NCBI GenBank assembly: GCA_964036045.1
Contig: OZ038388.1
Span: forward strand, 3,846,935-3,910,934
DNA length: 64,000 nucleotides
Source: Eutreptiella sp. 'Long Island Sound 2002'
Taxonomy: Eukaryota; Euglenozoa; Euglenophyceae; Eutreptiales; Eutreptiaceae
Direction of reading: 5' to 3'
This document shows positions 21,536 through 31,342 of the stretch, piece by piece. Every line of letters starts with the position of its first letter. The stretch's first letter is position 1. Under the pieces are notes generated by a model. The model made no database searches, had not been told where the DNA came from, and saw only the letters and a list, made by a program, of their open reading frames with translations. The translations under genes were made by a program, and so were the position numbers.

Positions 21536-23902
21536 CTATTTTTTGTGGGAAATTGTGCAGGCGAGGGCAAGATCATGCAGAACCTGGTGAGAAGCAAGAC
21601 CAAAAGAGTGACAAGAAATGGTGGAAGGGGTACAGCAGCGGCCGGTCCTGGTAGGGACCTTCTTTCTGACCCAATCGGAGAGATTGTTGGAGGTAACACC
21701 AAGAAGGTACATGCGAGAATCCTGCTCGATGGACGCGATCTTGCACACCAGATCCGGCTGATGATCAGTGAACACAAACGCAGGCTTGAAGCTCTTATCC
21801 TGCTTCAGGTAAAAGAGGTGAGTGTCGAAATACCACATAACCGTCGTTATCGGAAGGTGACCGCCCAATTCAACAGGATCCATCTCCTCTACTTGAGTAG
21901 GTCCAAACGTCAGATAATTCGGAATCTGCAATGAGGGAGACGTTATTGCGCGAGGCCTCGCGCAAAGAGCGGACATAATGAGGGAATTATACCTTTCTCG
22001 ACCAGCTATCCGGTGACGAAATCAGCAACCAGCGAACGTCAAACATTGTAGGATCCCCTGCAGGCTTCGGTTTGACTGGCCAACTGAAGATGGGAACACG
22101 CAACATGTTAGCCATGCGCGGCGCGTTGAAATCATCGTTGAGACGCCTATCTGTTTCCGTCTCCAGCACGTTGAACATGTTGTCAACAACAGTTTGAGAG
22201 CCGCAGATAAGGGTATCGGCACACGCCATCTCTTCATACAGCCAGGCTGGGCACATCATCTCAGGAGCAGGATGTACAAATATGTCGCCGTTGATGACAA
22301 TCAGGTTCTTGTCAATCTCAATAAACCGCCTCGGGGGATCGTGGGCCAACGCTGCAATTCGGGTCGCCTTAATTGTGATAGTTTGACTTGACAGTAATGG
22401 ATCCTGCTGTTCCACTGTCTTGAAGTCACCAGTAATGCCAGCAGCTGGGGGGACCACACGGCTCTTGGTAGGCTCTTGACCCAGGAGTTTTTGGATGTTG
22501 AGGATTTTCACGGAGGCGGGTTTGCCTTTCTCTGCGACCTGCCACAGTGGTGCGCGAATCATGGATTTCCATGCCGGCCATGGACCGCGACCTTTGCCTT
22601 CAGGTTCCCGCCAATAGCCCCATGTACCAAGAGTCACCTTCAGGGCAGGCCTTCGAAGTGCAGCAACCTCTTTGCGGGTCCGCATGTCTTTGGCTAAAGA
22701 ACAGAAATGGAGAAAGTGCGGCGCACCAATGCAGAAACGGAACCCACGTCGCGTCGATGGTACACACCTTTCTCAGGTCGAACGTACTGGCCGTTTTGCG
22801 GGTGGTCCAGATGCATTGAGACCCACTGGTCAAGGATGAGGTCGTCAATCGAATTCGGCAAGGATTTAAGGGTTGTTTTTTCTTCCTGCATCACTTCTGC
22901 CCCTTTCTTGTAGAACTCCGGCAACAGGATCCCGTCCAGTTTCTTCAGCGCGTTCTTCGTGACTTTCTCCCCTTTGTCGTGGAACTTCTGCAGACCTTTC
23001 ACAGCTTCCGGACCGGCATAGTAGGCAAACGTCATAAAATCTTTCCACAATTTGTACGTTTTTTCCTGAAAGTGACAACGTTATGCGCGAGGCCTCGCGC
23101 AACGAACAGCATCGAAACAACGATTAATGAACATACGAATTGACCAGGCTGCTTCAGTTCAGCGGTTGGAACCAGGGCACTCATCTGCACATCATCCACG
23201 ATGGCGATCTTGAGATTGCTGTACGTGTCAGCCAGGCCTCGCCGACGCTGATCTTCAACACATCGAATGAGGTTATCTGCTGCCTCATACAGCGGTATTG
23301 GCTCAACGTCTTGTGCGCTTCCTTGTGCTCGTCCCGCCAGCCTTGCACGGAAGGCCCACGGTGTCGTAGGCTCCAGAATATCGGCGATGCATGTAGTATG
23401 CCACTGCTGCAGATCTAGACACGCTGTGCGTCACTTCTCCCGAATCTTCGCAATCGCTTCCACGCTGTGCTGTCCAGATACACACCAATAATCGCCATCT
23501 GCAAATATGAAACACGTCTATGCGCGAGGGCTCGCGCAACGAGAAGAGCGAACAGTCGGTTGGCAACATACTATTATCTTCCCAGAGAACGACGTGTAAT
23601 GGGCCTGTTGGCGGTGCTGCTTCGAGTGACTCAATACGCTTCTGCAGTAACTTCGTATCTTTCCGTCTAATCTGCCCCTTTGTCTTCTCCTGGTCGATTC
23701 TCACGTTGTCCAGCTCAACCTCCACCTGCCTCCCATCCGGGTTCAGGTGGTCCTCGATGTCAGTACCCAAGGTTAAGCCAGGATCTGGTGTTTCCTTCTT
23801 CTTATGCCCCTTCTTTGGTGTACCAGCCTCCGATCCTGAGGTCCCAGGGTCATAGTCGGTATCTTCTCGTTCCTCGGCTGTTTTTTTGGCGGGGCTTGCC
23901 AT
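21536..23902 (-). CDS. Five-exon gene of unknown function, possible ParB/DGQHR-like N-terminal motif
   Basis: Exons on the minus strand are 23902-23572, 23498-23137, 23065-22768, 22693-21993 and 21925-21536. Introns 1, 2 and 4 have GT-AG ends with GTATGT or GTATAA donors and TTTCAG or TTGCAG acceptors; intron 3 is GTGTGT...TTTAG. Phases agree across junctions 1-2, 2-3, 3-4 and 4-5. The N-terminus is acidic/Lys-rich (MASPAKKTAEEREDTDYDPG). Across intron 1 the reading gives a WEDN...DYWCVSGQHSVEAIAKIREK stretch, reminiscent of ParB or DGQHR folds. Later exons read cleanly (KLWKDFMTFAYYAG; FIEIDKNLIVINGDIFVHPAPEMM; MWYFDTHLFYLKQDKSFKPA). Inside exon 2 the frame changes at least once (about 23200-23430), so it has an unrecognised small intron or is broken. 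No family assigned. Confidence 0.6.
21926..21992 (-). other. Intron 4 (67 nt) with perfect palindrome
   Basis: It runs GTATAA...TTGCAG. The 20-bp perfect palindrome TTGCGCGAGGCCTCGCGCAA occupies 21946-21965. Removing the intron joins AGAAAG to ATTCCG in frame. Confidence 0.8.
22694..22767 (-). other. Intron 3 (74 nt), no palindrome
   Basis: It runs GTGTGT...CTTTAG. Removing it joins the frames at a phase-1 junction (Glu-Lys-Ala-Lys-Asp). It is the only intron of the four without the GCGCGAGGCCTCGCGC motif. Confidence 0.7.
23066..23136 (-). other. Intron 2 (71 nt) with perfect palindrome
   Basis: It runs GTATGT...TTTCAG. The palindrome TGCGCGAGGCCTCGCGCA is at 23084-23101. Phase 0 junction between Gln-Phe and Glu-Lys-Thr-Tyr. 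Confidence 0.8.
23499..23571 (-). other. Intron 1 (73 nt) with one-mismatch palindrome
   Basis: It runs GTATGT...TTGCAG. TGCGCGAGGGCTCGCGCA at 23521-23538 differs by one base from the perfect palindrome. Phase 1 junction. Confidence 0.78.
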
Positions 23903-24063
23903 TCTGCGATAAGGAGAAAGCCTGTATTGAAGGAAACATAACATTGAAAAGGGTTAAAATCGTCGTCGACAATGCATATGTGAGGCGCTTTTAGCGAATA
24001 CGAGTACATTATGGTTGAGAATGCAGTACTGAAGGGGCTCGGCACTGTTGTTGACTGTTAACC

Positions 24064-24083
24064 TTGCGCGAGGCCTCGCGCAA
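24064..24083. repeat. 20-bp palindrome, perfect
   Basis: TTGCGCGAGGCCTCGCGCAA lies between the two minus-strand genes. On the minus strand it sits between a GTTAGT and an ACAACAG, so it could again be intronic, but no flanking exon is established. Confidence 0.9.
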
Positions 24084-24119
24084 GAGAGGGGGTGTACTAA
24101 CCTGTTGTTTCATGCTGTT

Positions 24120-24136
24120 TGCGCGAGGCCTCGTGC
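24120..24136. repeat. Palindrome, degenerate copy
   Basis: TGCGCGAGGCCTCGTGC has one base changed from the consensus. It lies just downstream of the stop of the gene at 24138-25641. Confidence 0.85.
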
Positions 24137-24137
24137 A

Positions 24138-25641
24138 TCACTGCATGTTCTCCAATCTTCTTCGAACTTTTCGCAGCGTGTCGGCCATTCTCTGTTCCTC
24201 CAACACACTGCGTTGGGGGATCAGCTCCGACAGTTTTTGCTGAAAACCAGCCTTAAGCGGCCCCTGCTGCGTTAGCACCAACAACACAGACACAAGGACT
24301 TGTTTGTAGTGGTTAGAACCCTTTGGAATTAGAAGAGATGGTGGAAAGTTAGGTACACCCCTGCGCGGCGAATGCGCCTGAATTGTACTAGTAGGCTCAG
24401 CACACCACCTAACCCAAGGCACATGTACACACTCTGCGTTCAAGTAAGAAGTTAACTGCTGACGCACGGAATTGACAAAGGAATTGTGTATTTTGGAGAT
24501 GTTCACCCTGTGACCTTCTTTGCGGATGGTGATGAGATGATACAGATCGTCAACAATTCTCAATGGTTAGTGCACCTCTGTTTTGGCCCCTCTTTGTCAC
24601 CAGGCTGGAAAGCAGAATTTCACAAAACTCCTCGGCAAAAGCCTTTCCAGGCATGGCTGTGTGCCATGCAGTGTGGCACAAAAGCGCAGTTGCAACAGTG
24701 CGTTCGTATTGTAAAAGTGTGTCCCCCATGTTCAAACGGTCTAACAGACACATAACAATCTGCAATCCCTCAGAAGCAAAAACACCCGTGTTGGCCGTCT
24801 CCCCGGCCCAATTGTACTGTCTAACGAGGTGACCTAGGTATAGTAACATAGGACAGTATTGTGTTAACAGAATCTGTATGGCCTTGCACACAGCGTAACG
24901 GAGGCGTCCTCGCCGATTTACCGGACGTGCCAGCTCAAGGGAATGACATTTTCTGTTAAGGCGCCGTATGTGGGGGCCCATACCCAACAGCAGTGCGCCA
25001 ACAGTTATCTCCATTGTGATCAGCTTGGGAAAACAGGGGACTGTGTCACTGCTGCGCAACAAACCTTTACGGAAGAAAGTCATGATCGGCCAAAATGAGC
25101 AAAATGTTTGTGCAACTCAAAACTTGTACGCGTGCCAGAAGCCATACAATATAGGGTGTGACCGCAAGAAAAGCCGGACATTCCAACCCGTTGTTTTTTC
25201 ACCGTACATCATCTTACAAATGCGGTAATGGATGTTCTCATCACATAAAGGTGCGCTGTATTGCGCCAGACCTGACCTTGCTAAAATGCGACGCTGCGCC
25301 CTACTTCCCTCTACCGCAACAACTGACTTTGGTTTTCCCTGGTATGGAACTGCGCGGTGGCGCATCAGCAAATAAAGGCGCCAGGCCTCCTCTATCAAAA
25401 AAACAACCCATCTCTTGCCTTCTGCCGCAATCGCCTTTTCAACGCTGCAACGCGTCCGTTCATTGTTGCGCAGACGCAGAAAAAACACAAACAACAATCG
25501 CGCGCCCTCGTCCCCCTGTTTTAGCCCTTCCCACAGTTCTTCTGCCGTGTGGTACGGCGGTTCCTCTGAGCAGACATCGCGGAAAACTCCAGATGCTGCG
25601 GCCACTGTCTTCTCGAGGTCCACCTCTTTTTGCAGGGGCAT
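24138..25641 (-). pseudogene. Unknown gene with one in-frame UGA and one frameshift
   Basis: Three minus-strand segments form one protein-like series. 25641-25117 starts MPLQKEVDLEKTVAAASGVF and has WVVFLIEEAWRLYLLMRHRA; it ends at TGA after FWHAYKF. The same frame continues after the UGA through 25083-24550 (SDTVPCFPKLITMEITVGALLLG ... YCPMLLYLGHLVRQYNW). A one-base shift near 24563 moves the sense to 24563-24138 (LRIVDDLYHLITIRKEGH ... FQQKLSELIPQRS). The stop is TGA at 24140-24138. It is rich in helices and Leu, with no signal peptide or motif I know. It lies upstream of the five-exon gene on the same strand, 236 nt apart. It could be part of the same transcription unit or a mobile element; two lesions suggest decay or unrecognised introns. 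Confidence 0.5.
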
Positions 25642-26027
25642 TACTGCTGTGAAGAATAATTGCGTACCTGTATCTATGTAAAGATCGCTGTTGGAAAAAC
25701 TTTCTTGATTTCAAACATCAACATCTCACACAGTTTTCGCGCGACCAATTATTCTGTGCTTCGCTTGTCGCATGCACCATTTTCGGTTAACTGCAACTGT
25801 CTGGTGATCCCACATTTGACTAGTTAATCCTGATTGCGTTAGCCTGTTGCGGCGCGCTACCATCGCTGTTGGGCAGTGAAGCCAGCGGTGACCACAGTAT
25901 GAAAACTGGAGATGCCGGCGGGACGTGTGTGGCCGCCCATGCAGCAGCGCCGCATCAACGGAATGCAATGCTGTGTAGTTGGTGGATCTGTTCCATTTTC
26001 GGTGTCTATGAGCGCTTATGAGATCCA

Positions 26028-26047
26028 TTGCGGGAGGCCTAGCGCAA
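26028..26047. repeat. Palindrome, degenerate copy
   Basis: TTGCGGGAGGCCTAGCGCAA keeps the GAGGCCT core and the outer arms, with two changes. Confidence 0.8.
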
Positions 26048-26086
26048 TGATCACCGAAACTTTAATGTTTCTCATGCGCCGTTCCA

Positions 26087-26103
26087 TGCGCGAGGCCTCG
26101 CGC
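26087..26103. repeat. Palindrome copy
   Basis: TGCGCGAGGCCTCGCGC is a perfect inner 16 bp, 40 bp from the preceding degenerate copy. Confidence 0.88.
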
Positions 26104-26313
26104 TTAAAACTGCAGTTTGTTCCGGAACATTTATACTTTTCAAGATTCTTGGGTACACAATTGTTGAAGTTTATTCGTTAATAGATCCATCTCTATCACG
26201 CAATCCTGATAATGGTACTAAGTTACGTGTATCAATGCGACAGGGTTCCATTTTTCGACAACCTGCCTAATGCGTCGTGCTGTAGTACATTCATCTGACA
26301 CAAATAAACATCT

Positions 26314-26333
26314 TTGCGCGAGGCCTCGCGCAA
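26314..26333. repeat. 20-bp palindrome, perfect
   Basis: TTGCGCGAGGCCTCGCGCAA is the rightmost copy. No copies were seen in the rest of the window. Confidence 0.9.
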
Positions 26334-26519
26334 ACAATGGTCACCAAACAATAAGTTTCCCTGTCTCGCCCATGGGACACATCATTCTTATAGAAATATT
26401 TATTCTGCCATACTTGTTTGCGACGGTTTTAAAATATCCATCAAAACAACTACTTTTTGATGCCTTTGGAAACCTGTCATTTTCCTACCTTTTCCTTCGT
26501 TTTTGACCATGCAACTTGA

Positions 26520-29101
26520 GCCGCCTAAGGATCACCTGGTCAGTGGGTTGATGATCCACTTGAGAATTTTGAAGAAGAGTGCGTTGTGCCTGTCAGTGCG
26601 CTTGTGTGTGCTGTGATTTGTTTGTTTTGCCGTCGAGACATGCTCAGCAGAACACGCCGCGGACGAAGATCAATAGCGGCTGTGAAGCGTCAACGTGGAC
26701 GGGTCTCCTCCTCTTGACGGTGGCGGCGTTTTGTTGCACGCAGGAGGTGACAGTTGCGGCCGAGTGCTGCACGTCAATGGAGGCCAACATCAAAGTCAGC
26801 TCCGTCAACGACAGCGATTCAACAAAAGCAAGGCTGACATGAGCGCTCACCAGGGCGCTGAGGCTTTGTTTTTTAAGGTTTTCAGTGTGTGTTTGCGTGT
26901 GTTCGTGCGTGCTTGCGCAGTGGAGAGCCACAGTCGTGGCAGTTTCCCAGTGTATAACCTTTCTTCGGAGTCAGCTTCTCACTGCCTGTCAGATTTGCTA
27001 CCACCGTCAGTTATGGGACCATCTTAGCGCTCGTTCGTGCGTTCGTGTGTGTGTTTGTGCGCGCATGCTTCGCAGCAGTGCTCCTGAGGCACTGCTTTCA
27101 AGGTTCAACCTGGTTTCCGACTCAGCTCATTTTCTCTGCCGTGTCAGATCCTCCGCCTCAGTCAGTTGTGGGTTCAACGCAGCGCTAAACAACTCTGAGA
27201 CGCGCGCCTACCCTGAGCCTTGTGCTTGGGCAGTAAGGCGCTTTGTGCGTTTACCTTGTCTTGGGTATTTTTTCAGTGTTTGTCAGTTCGTTTGGCTGAA
27301 TCTAGCTCAAATGAGCTTGATAGGGAAAAAGCGGGTTTGACAACAAGCGCCTTCGGCGCTCAAAAAGCACTGTTTTTGTGCTCAGTGGCTCACACTGATG
27401 TGCAGCCTTGCTTCAGTTTTTTGAATCTGAGGCTTCAGGCCCAGTTTTACGCTGGCCTGATTTTGAGCATTTTGCTCGTGAGATGTCAACCCCATTTAGG
27501 CTTCTTTTGCTGACAAGAGGAATGTTTTTCAAAAGACTTCTGAAATTTTTTCAGAGTCAGACTGTGGCTCTTCTGTTTTTTAACTCTCTGCTCCTGTTTG
27601 GGAGCTGGGGCACGGCTGTGCATCTGCCGGTGCTCCACTCCCACATTTAATCTATGGGTAAACTTATCATATTTTTTTTTGTACCCTCCCCACCCAATGT
27701 CCCAGTTTGGGACTCATATGCTGTGCCTCTGCAGAGTTACATTGCAGAGCCACTGCTCGTGCAGTGACTCCAGCCCCCCCCACAGAGGAGTTAGTGCCTC
27801 ACTGGGTACATGCACTCTAGGCCAGGGTGTATGGGACAATTCTGCTTTTTTTTTTTTGCAAGGGAATTTTGGGGTGCGGTTTTTTTGCCTGCGGGTAGCA
27901 CCCCACAGTGGGAGGGCGGCGAGGCCTCAGCAGCATATGTGCTGCAGGCCCGTGTACTGCTTACTTGCGCTTTTTGTGGGGACGCTCAGGAATTTTTTTA
28001 CTAATGTATGCAGGTGTGCACACTTGCGCATGTGTTTGCTGCATTCTATCCATGCAAGTTTGTTTGCCCTGACCCGCTGATTTTCTCAACCATTATCCAT
28101 TTTTTTCCTTCCTGCTCTGTTTTCAGGTACACTCAGATGAAGTCAATTCAGAATTCAGGAACCAAACTGTTTTTCGACGCCCAGTGAGCCAGGTCTGTTT
28201 TCATTCGTCGGTTCTGCACCCCCCCCCCCCCCCACGTGTCAGAACTCCTGCTTTTGTGCTCTGCTATCTTTCAGGACTGCAGAGCCGGAGTACTGACGAA
28301 CCATCGTGAAGCTCAGAAGTAATTTAAGTCAATGAAGCAAATACAGCAGTAAGCTGTACATTAGTTTAAGGGTTGTTAGCACAGTGGGTCGGTTCAGAAC
28401 AGACTCAAAGATCTTTTTGTGTGCTGCTTGCCCTGTTTGTGCTGCTTGTGTGTTTGCTGATTTTTTTTCAAACTTCTGAGCAGGGTTTTTTGGTGCAGAA
28501 GGTTTTTTTAGACCAGATGGCTTGGGCAGTAAGTAGAATCAAGTGGAACTGTTTTGGATTTCAGTTTTTGGAAAACTGCCCCCCTGAGTTTTAGGCCAGG
28601 AGTTTAGAGCAGGATTTTGCTTAGGTGATTTTCTGTTTGAAAACTTTTAGTGCTTTCTCAGGAATTATATCCCATAGTCAGCTGGGGTTTTAGGTGGCAG
28701 TGACCCCCCTCCCACTCAGGATAGTGTGTAGGAGACCCGAAGGAAAGTAGAGGGACCTTAGTTCAGGACTTCAGGTCTTGGGGTTAGGACAGTGTATCAT
28801 ATCTCCGTCCATTTCAGCAAATGTTTGTACACTAATGGCTGTGCATACCCCTGGGTGTGTGTCAACCCTTGCAGGTGGCTGGTGGCTGCGGCAAGGGCTT
28901 GGCGGGGGGTATGATGGGTTATTCCCAGCAGGGGGCTGCCCGCAGCCAGATCGCGACCCTGTAGCTTAGGATGCCGGCGCGTGTGCAGAAATAAGGGATT
29001 TTACGCTCTTGAAAAGTTCTGTTTTATATTGAAATTTCTGTTTGTAATTCAGGGTATTTAACCATGGGCTGGACATGAAGGATTTTGACAATTTCAGACG
29101 T
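26520..29101 (+). repeat. Repeat unit C, copy 1
   Basis: From 26528 the sequence matches 31599-32280 and, from 26768, 37450-38426. The left edge holds the C-terminal third of the ORF seen complete at 31328-31777. The rest is GT-rich, with several C and T homopolymers (16 or more C at about 28217) and no convincing gene. The segment 28130-29101 has no second copy in the window. With the right flank of the miniature LTR element (31183-31598) it makes up one unit of about 3.0 kb, repeated in tandem. Confidence 0.75.
29098..29101. other. Target site duplication ACGT, left
   Basis: ACGT immediately before the 5' LTR is repeated at 31183-31186 after the 3' LTR. Confidence 0.8.
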
Positions 29102-29260
29102 TGTAACCGGGGCCCCAGCCCATGTGTCGCATGTACATACATTGTATTATTTGATATTGCTTGATCTGCAGTGATTTGTCGTATTTGTGCTACACATTTA
29201 TTACTGTTTGCAGTGATACTATGTTTTTAGTTTCGTCTCCGTGCTCATCACTTGGTTTTA
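29102..29260 (+). repeat. 5' LTR of the miniature element
   Basis: It is 159 bp, TGTAACC...GGTTTTA. The sequence after it (TGATGCAGAGGG) is the primer-binding position but does not match the common initiator tRNA-Met site. Confidence 0.85.
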
Positions 29261-29494
29261 TGATGCAGAGGGTACAGCAAATTTTTTTTTGATGACCGAT
29301 CCTGCTGCGCTGCTCTGCTTTGCCGAGTTTCCAGTTCATGGTGTACGAAGAGTACAAATTCAATGGGCAAGTTTGCTACGGGATGCCCTGCTATCTGGCG
29401 GTCGTGGGCCTGATTCAGGAGTCATCAGATTCAAGTTCCCGTGGTCCTTCAGTCCCTGGGTTGGACCAGCACAAGTACGGTGGCTTCCTAGACT

Positions 29495-30100
29495 GTGAGG
29501 ACCGAGCGACGTCGCATCTATGAGCAGTGGGTTCAAGATCGAAAATTTCGAATTATCAAGCCTCATCAGCAAGCTAGGGCTGGTATGTTGCGCTCTGCAT
29601 TCGCGCCGCCAGCCCGCCCAGGACGTGGAGTGTCGCTGGCAACGACAGCAGTGCCTCCAACGCCAACGGCAGCAACATCAGTGCCTCCAACGCCGACGGG
29701 AGCGCCATCCGTGCCTCCAACGCCGCCGGCAGCAATATCAGGGCCTCCAACGCCGACGGCAGCGCCATCCGTGCCTCCAACGCCGCTGGCAGCAATATCA
29801 GGTCCTCAGGCGTCGCCGATAGCACCATCAGTGCCTTCAACGACGCTGGCAGCGACATCCGTGCCTCAGGCGTTGCCGGCAACAACATCTGTGCCTCCAG
29901 CGCCAACGGCATCAACAGCAGTGCCCCAGGCGTCGCCGGCAGCGACAACTGTGCCTCCAGCGCGGCCAGCAGCAACATTCGAGCCTCCAGCTTCGCCAGC
30001 GACACCATCCGCGTCTCCATCGTCAGCGGCGCCTCTGGGGTCTGCCCAGAATAAGACCCACAGGGGCGCTCGGAGAGGGCGCAAGCCCTTGGTAACATAA
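29495..30100 (+). CDS. Pro/Ala/Thr/Ser-rich repeat protein of the miniature element
   Basis: A 201-codon frame starts with a basic segment (RRRIYEQWVQDRKFRIIKPHQQ). It is followed by about ten degenerate repeats of roughly 10-14 residues (VPPTPTAATS, VPPTPTGAPS, and so on), made by a 27-42-bp DNA repeat at about 29640-30010. It ends in a basic Arg-rich tail (ARRGRKP). Upstream, in another frame at 29320-29523, is a protein-like stretch (FQFMVYEEYKFNGQVCYGMP), so the original protein may have been longer and frameshifted. Gag-like function is possible for a non-autonomous element, but nothing proves it. Confidence 0.45.
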   Translation: MRTERRRIYEQWVQDRKFRIIKPHQQARAGMLRSAFAPPARPGRGVSLATTAVPPTPTAATSVPPTPTGAPSVPPTPPAAISGPPTPTAAPSVPPTPLAAISGPQASPIAPSVPSTTLAATSVPQALPATTSVPPAPTASTAVPQASPAATTVPPARPAATFEPPASPATPSASPSSAAPLGSAQNKTHRGARRGRKPLVT

Positions 30101-31012
30101 AGTTATGTTTTTTGCTTTTGCTTGCCTGCTGGGTCACAGGGGCTGCATTCATTGCTGCCCTGTTTTGTTGGGACCAGTCTCTGGGTGTTTTTGCATATAG
30201 TTTTTTTTTGTCAGGGTTGGGGCTGAGGGGCCATCTGCCTGCCCTGCCTTTGTTTGTTGCACTGTCGCTGTCCATCAGTGATGTTGTCAGCACAGCACTG
30301 CATATCTTTGATCCACAGCACTGTCTGTCCAGTCAGCACAGTCTTTCTGGCACAGTCCGCACTGTCTGTCTTTTCCTGGGCAGTGGCCATTTTCCAGGTT
30401 CAGGTCTGCCACTTGGCGTCGCCACTGCCGTTTCTTTTTGCAGTGACCATCTCAGGTCTTTTCAGACAGTTTTGTACAGTTTTTTCTGTTTTTGGCCAGT
30501 GCTGTACATCCACTGTCCACGATCCCAGAGTCAACAGAAACCTTTTTTTTTTGCTTGCCTGGATCGTTACAAGCAGCAGTGTTGCTGCTGAAGGGTGGTG
30601 CAGCTTATGGAGCCCCACCATCTTGGGCGGCGATCCTCCCATGTGCGTGTCACGAAGGAATTTAGATCAGGGGTCTTCAGTTGGTGTCCGCGCTCTGTGC
30701 TGCGCGTGAGTGGAGCTGGTGTGTGCGCGCCTTGCTGTGCGTGTCTGTGCGCGCCGCGTGTTGCCTGCCATTGTGCTGATGTGCGCGCCATCTGTTGCCC
30801 GCCTATAGGAGCGGGTTGTGCGCGGGTGAGTGGTGCCGGGGCAGGCTGTGTGGAGCGAGCGCGTGTGGTGCCGGGGCACACAGTGTTATGGGGTGGTGCC
30901 TGCGGGTGGCCACAGGTATGGTGGTAGCAGATCAGTTTGTTCATGGGCTGCCCAGACATCTCTGCTGGAGCACTCTACCAAAGCCTCGTGTTGCACACCC
31001 CGGCTTTTGTTT

Positions 31013-31023
31013 AAGTGGGGGGG
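31013..31023 (+). other. Polypurine tract of the miniature element
   Basis: AAGTGGGGGGG abuts the 3' LTR. Confidence 0.7.
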
Positions 31024-31182
31024 TGTAACCGGGGCCCCAGCCCATGTGTCGCATGTACATACATTGTATTATTTGATATTGCTTGATCTGCAATGATTTG
31101 TCGTATTTGTGGTACACATTTATTACTGTTTGCAGTGATACTATGTTTTTAGTTTCGTCTCCGTGCTCATCACTTGGTTTTA
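31024..31182 (+). repeat. 3' LTR of the miniature element
   Basis: It is the 159-bp partner of 29102-29260, followed by ACGT at 31183-31186. Confidence 0.85.
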
Positions 31183-31342
31183 ACGTACAAACCTTCAGAC
31201 GTAGAGACCTGTGACGGATTTGGATTTGTGCCATTGCTTCGTCGTGCGGTACGTCTGCAAATTGTTCACCAAGAGTCCAGATCAGTGCCCCGTAGGGTAT
31301 ACAAAATTGTCAAACTTCTGAAGGGCAGTGGCGGAGATGGCA
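31183..31342 (+). CDS. Possible exon upstream of the unit C ORF
   Basis: The frame opening at the right target duplication reads TYKPSDVETCDGFGFVPLLR and on to a TGA at about 31340. Before the insertion, the ACGT would have followed GACAATTTCAG, a good splice acceptor, so the miniature LTR element may have landed at an intron-exon boundary. The frame is offset from the next ORF by one base. Function unknown. Confidence 0.35.

Larger units (their letters stand above)
25642..26519. other. Spacer with three palindrome copies
   Basis: No convincing gene is present. A 100-codon minus frame (26028-25726) exists, but its composition is not persuasive. The spacer holds three copies of the GCGCGAGGCCTCGCGC motif. 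The region could be a promoter or further exons of the minus-strand gene. Confidence 0.4.
29102..31182 (+). mobile_element. Miniature, non-autonomous LTR retrotransposon (TRIM/LARD-like)
   Basis: Two 159-bp direct repeats (29102-29260 and 31024-31182) differ at about two positions. Both start TGTAACCGGGGCCCC and end GGTTTTA. They are flanked by ACGT on both sides, and AAGTGGGGGGG, a good polypurine tract, directly precedes the right repeat. The 1.76-kb interior encodes no RT, integrase or protease. Its + strand carries a Pro/Ala-rich repeat ORF. I infer a non-autonomous LTR element mobilised in trans, inserted recently given the near-identical repeats. The LTR 3' end is TTTTA rather than the usual CA, which is odd. 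Confidence 0.85.
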
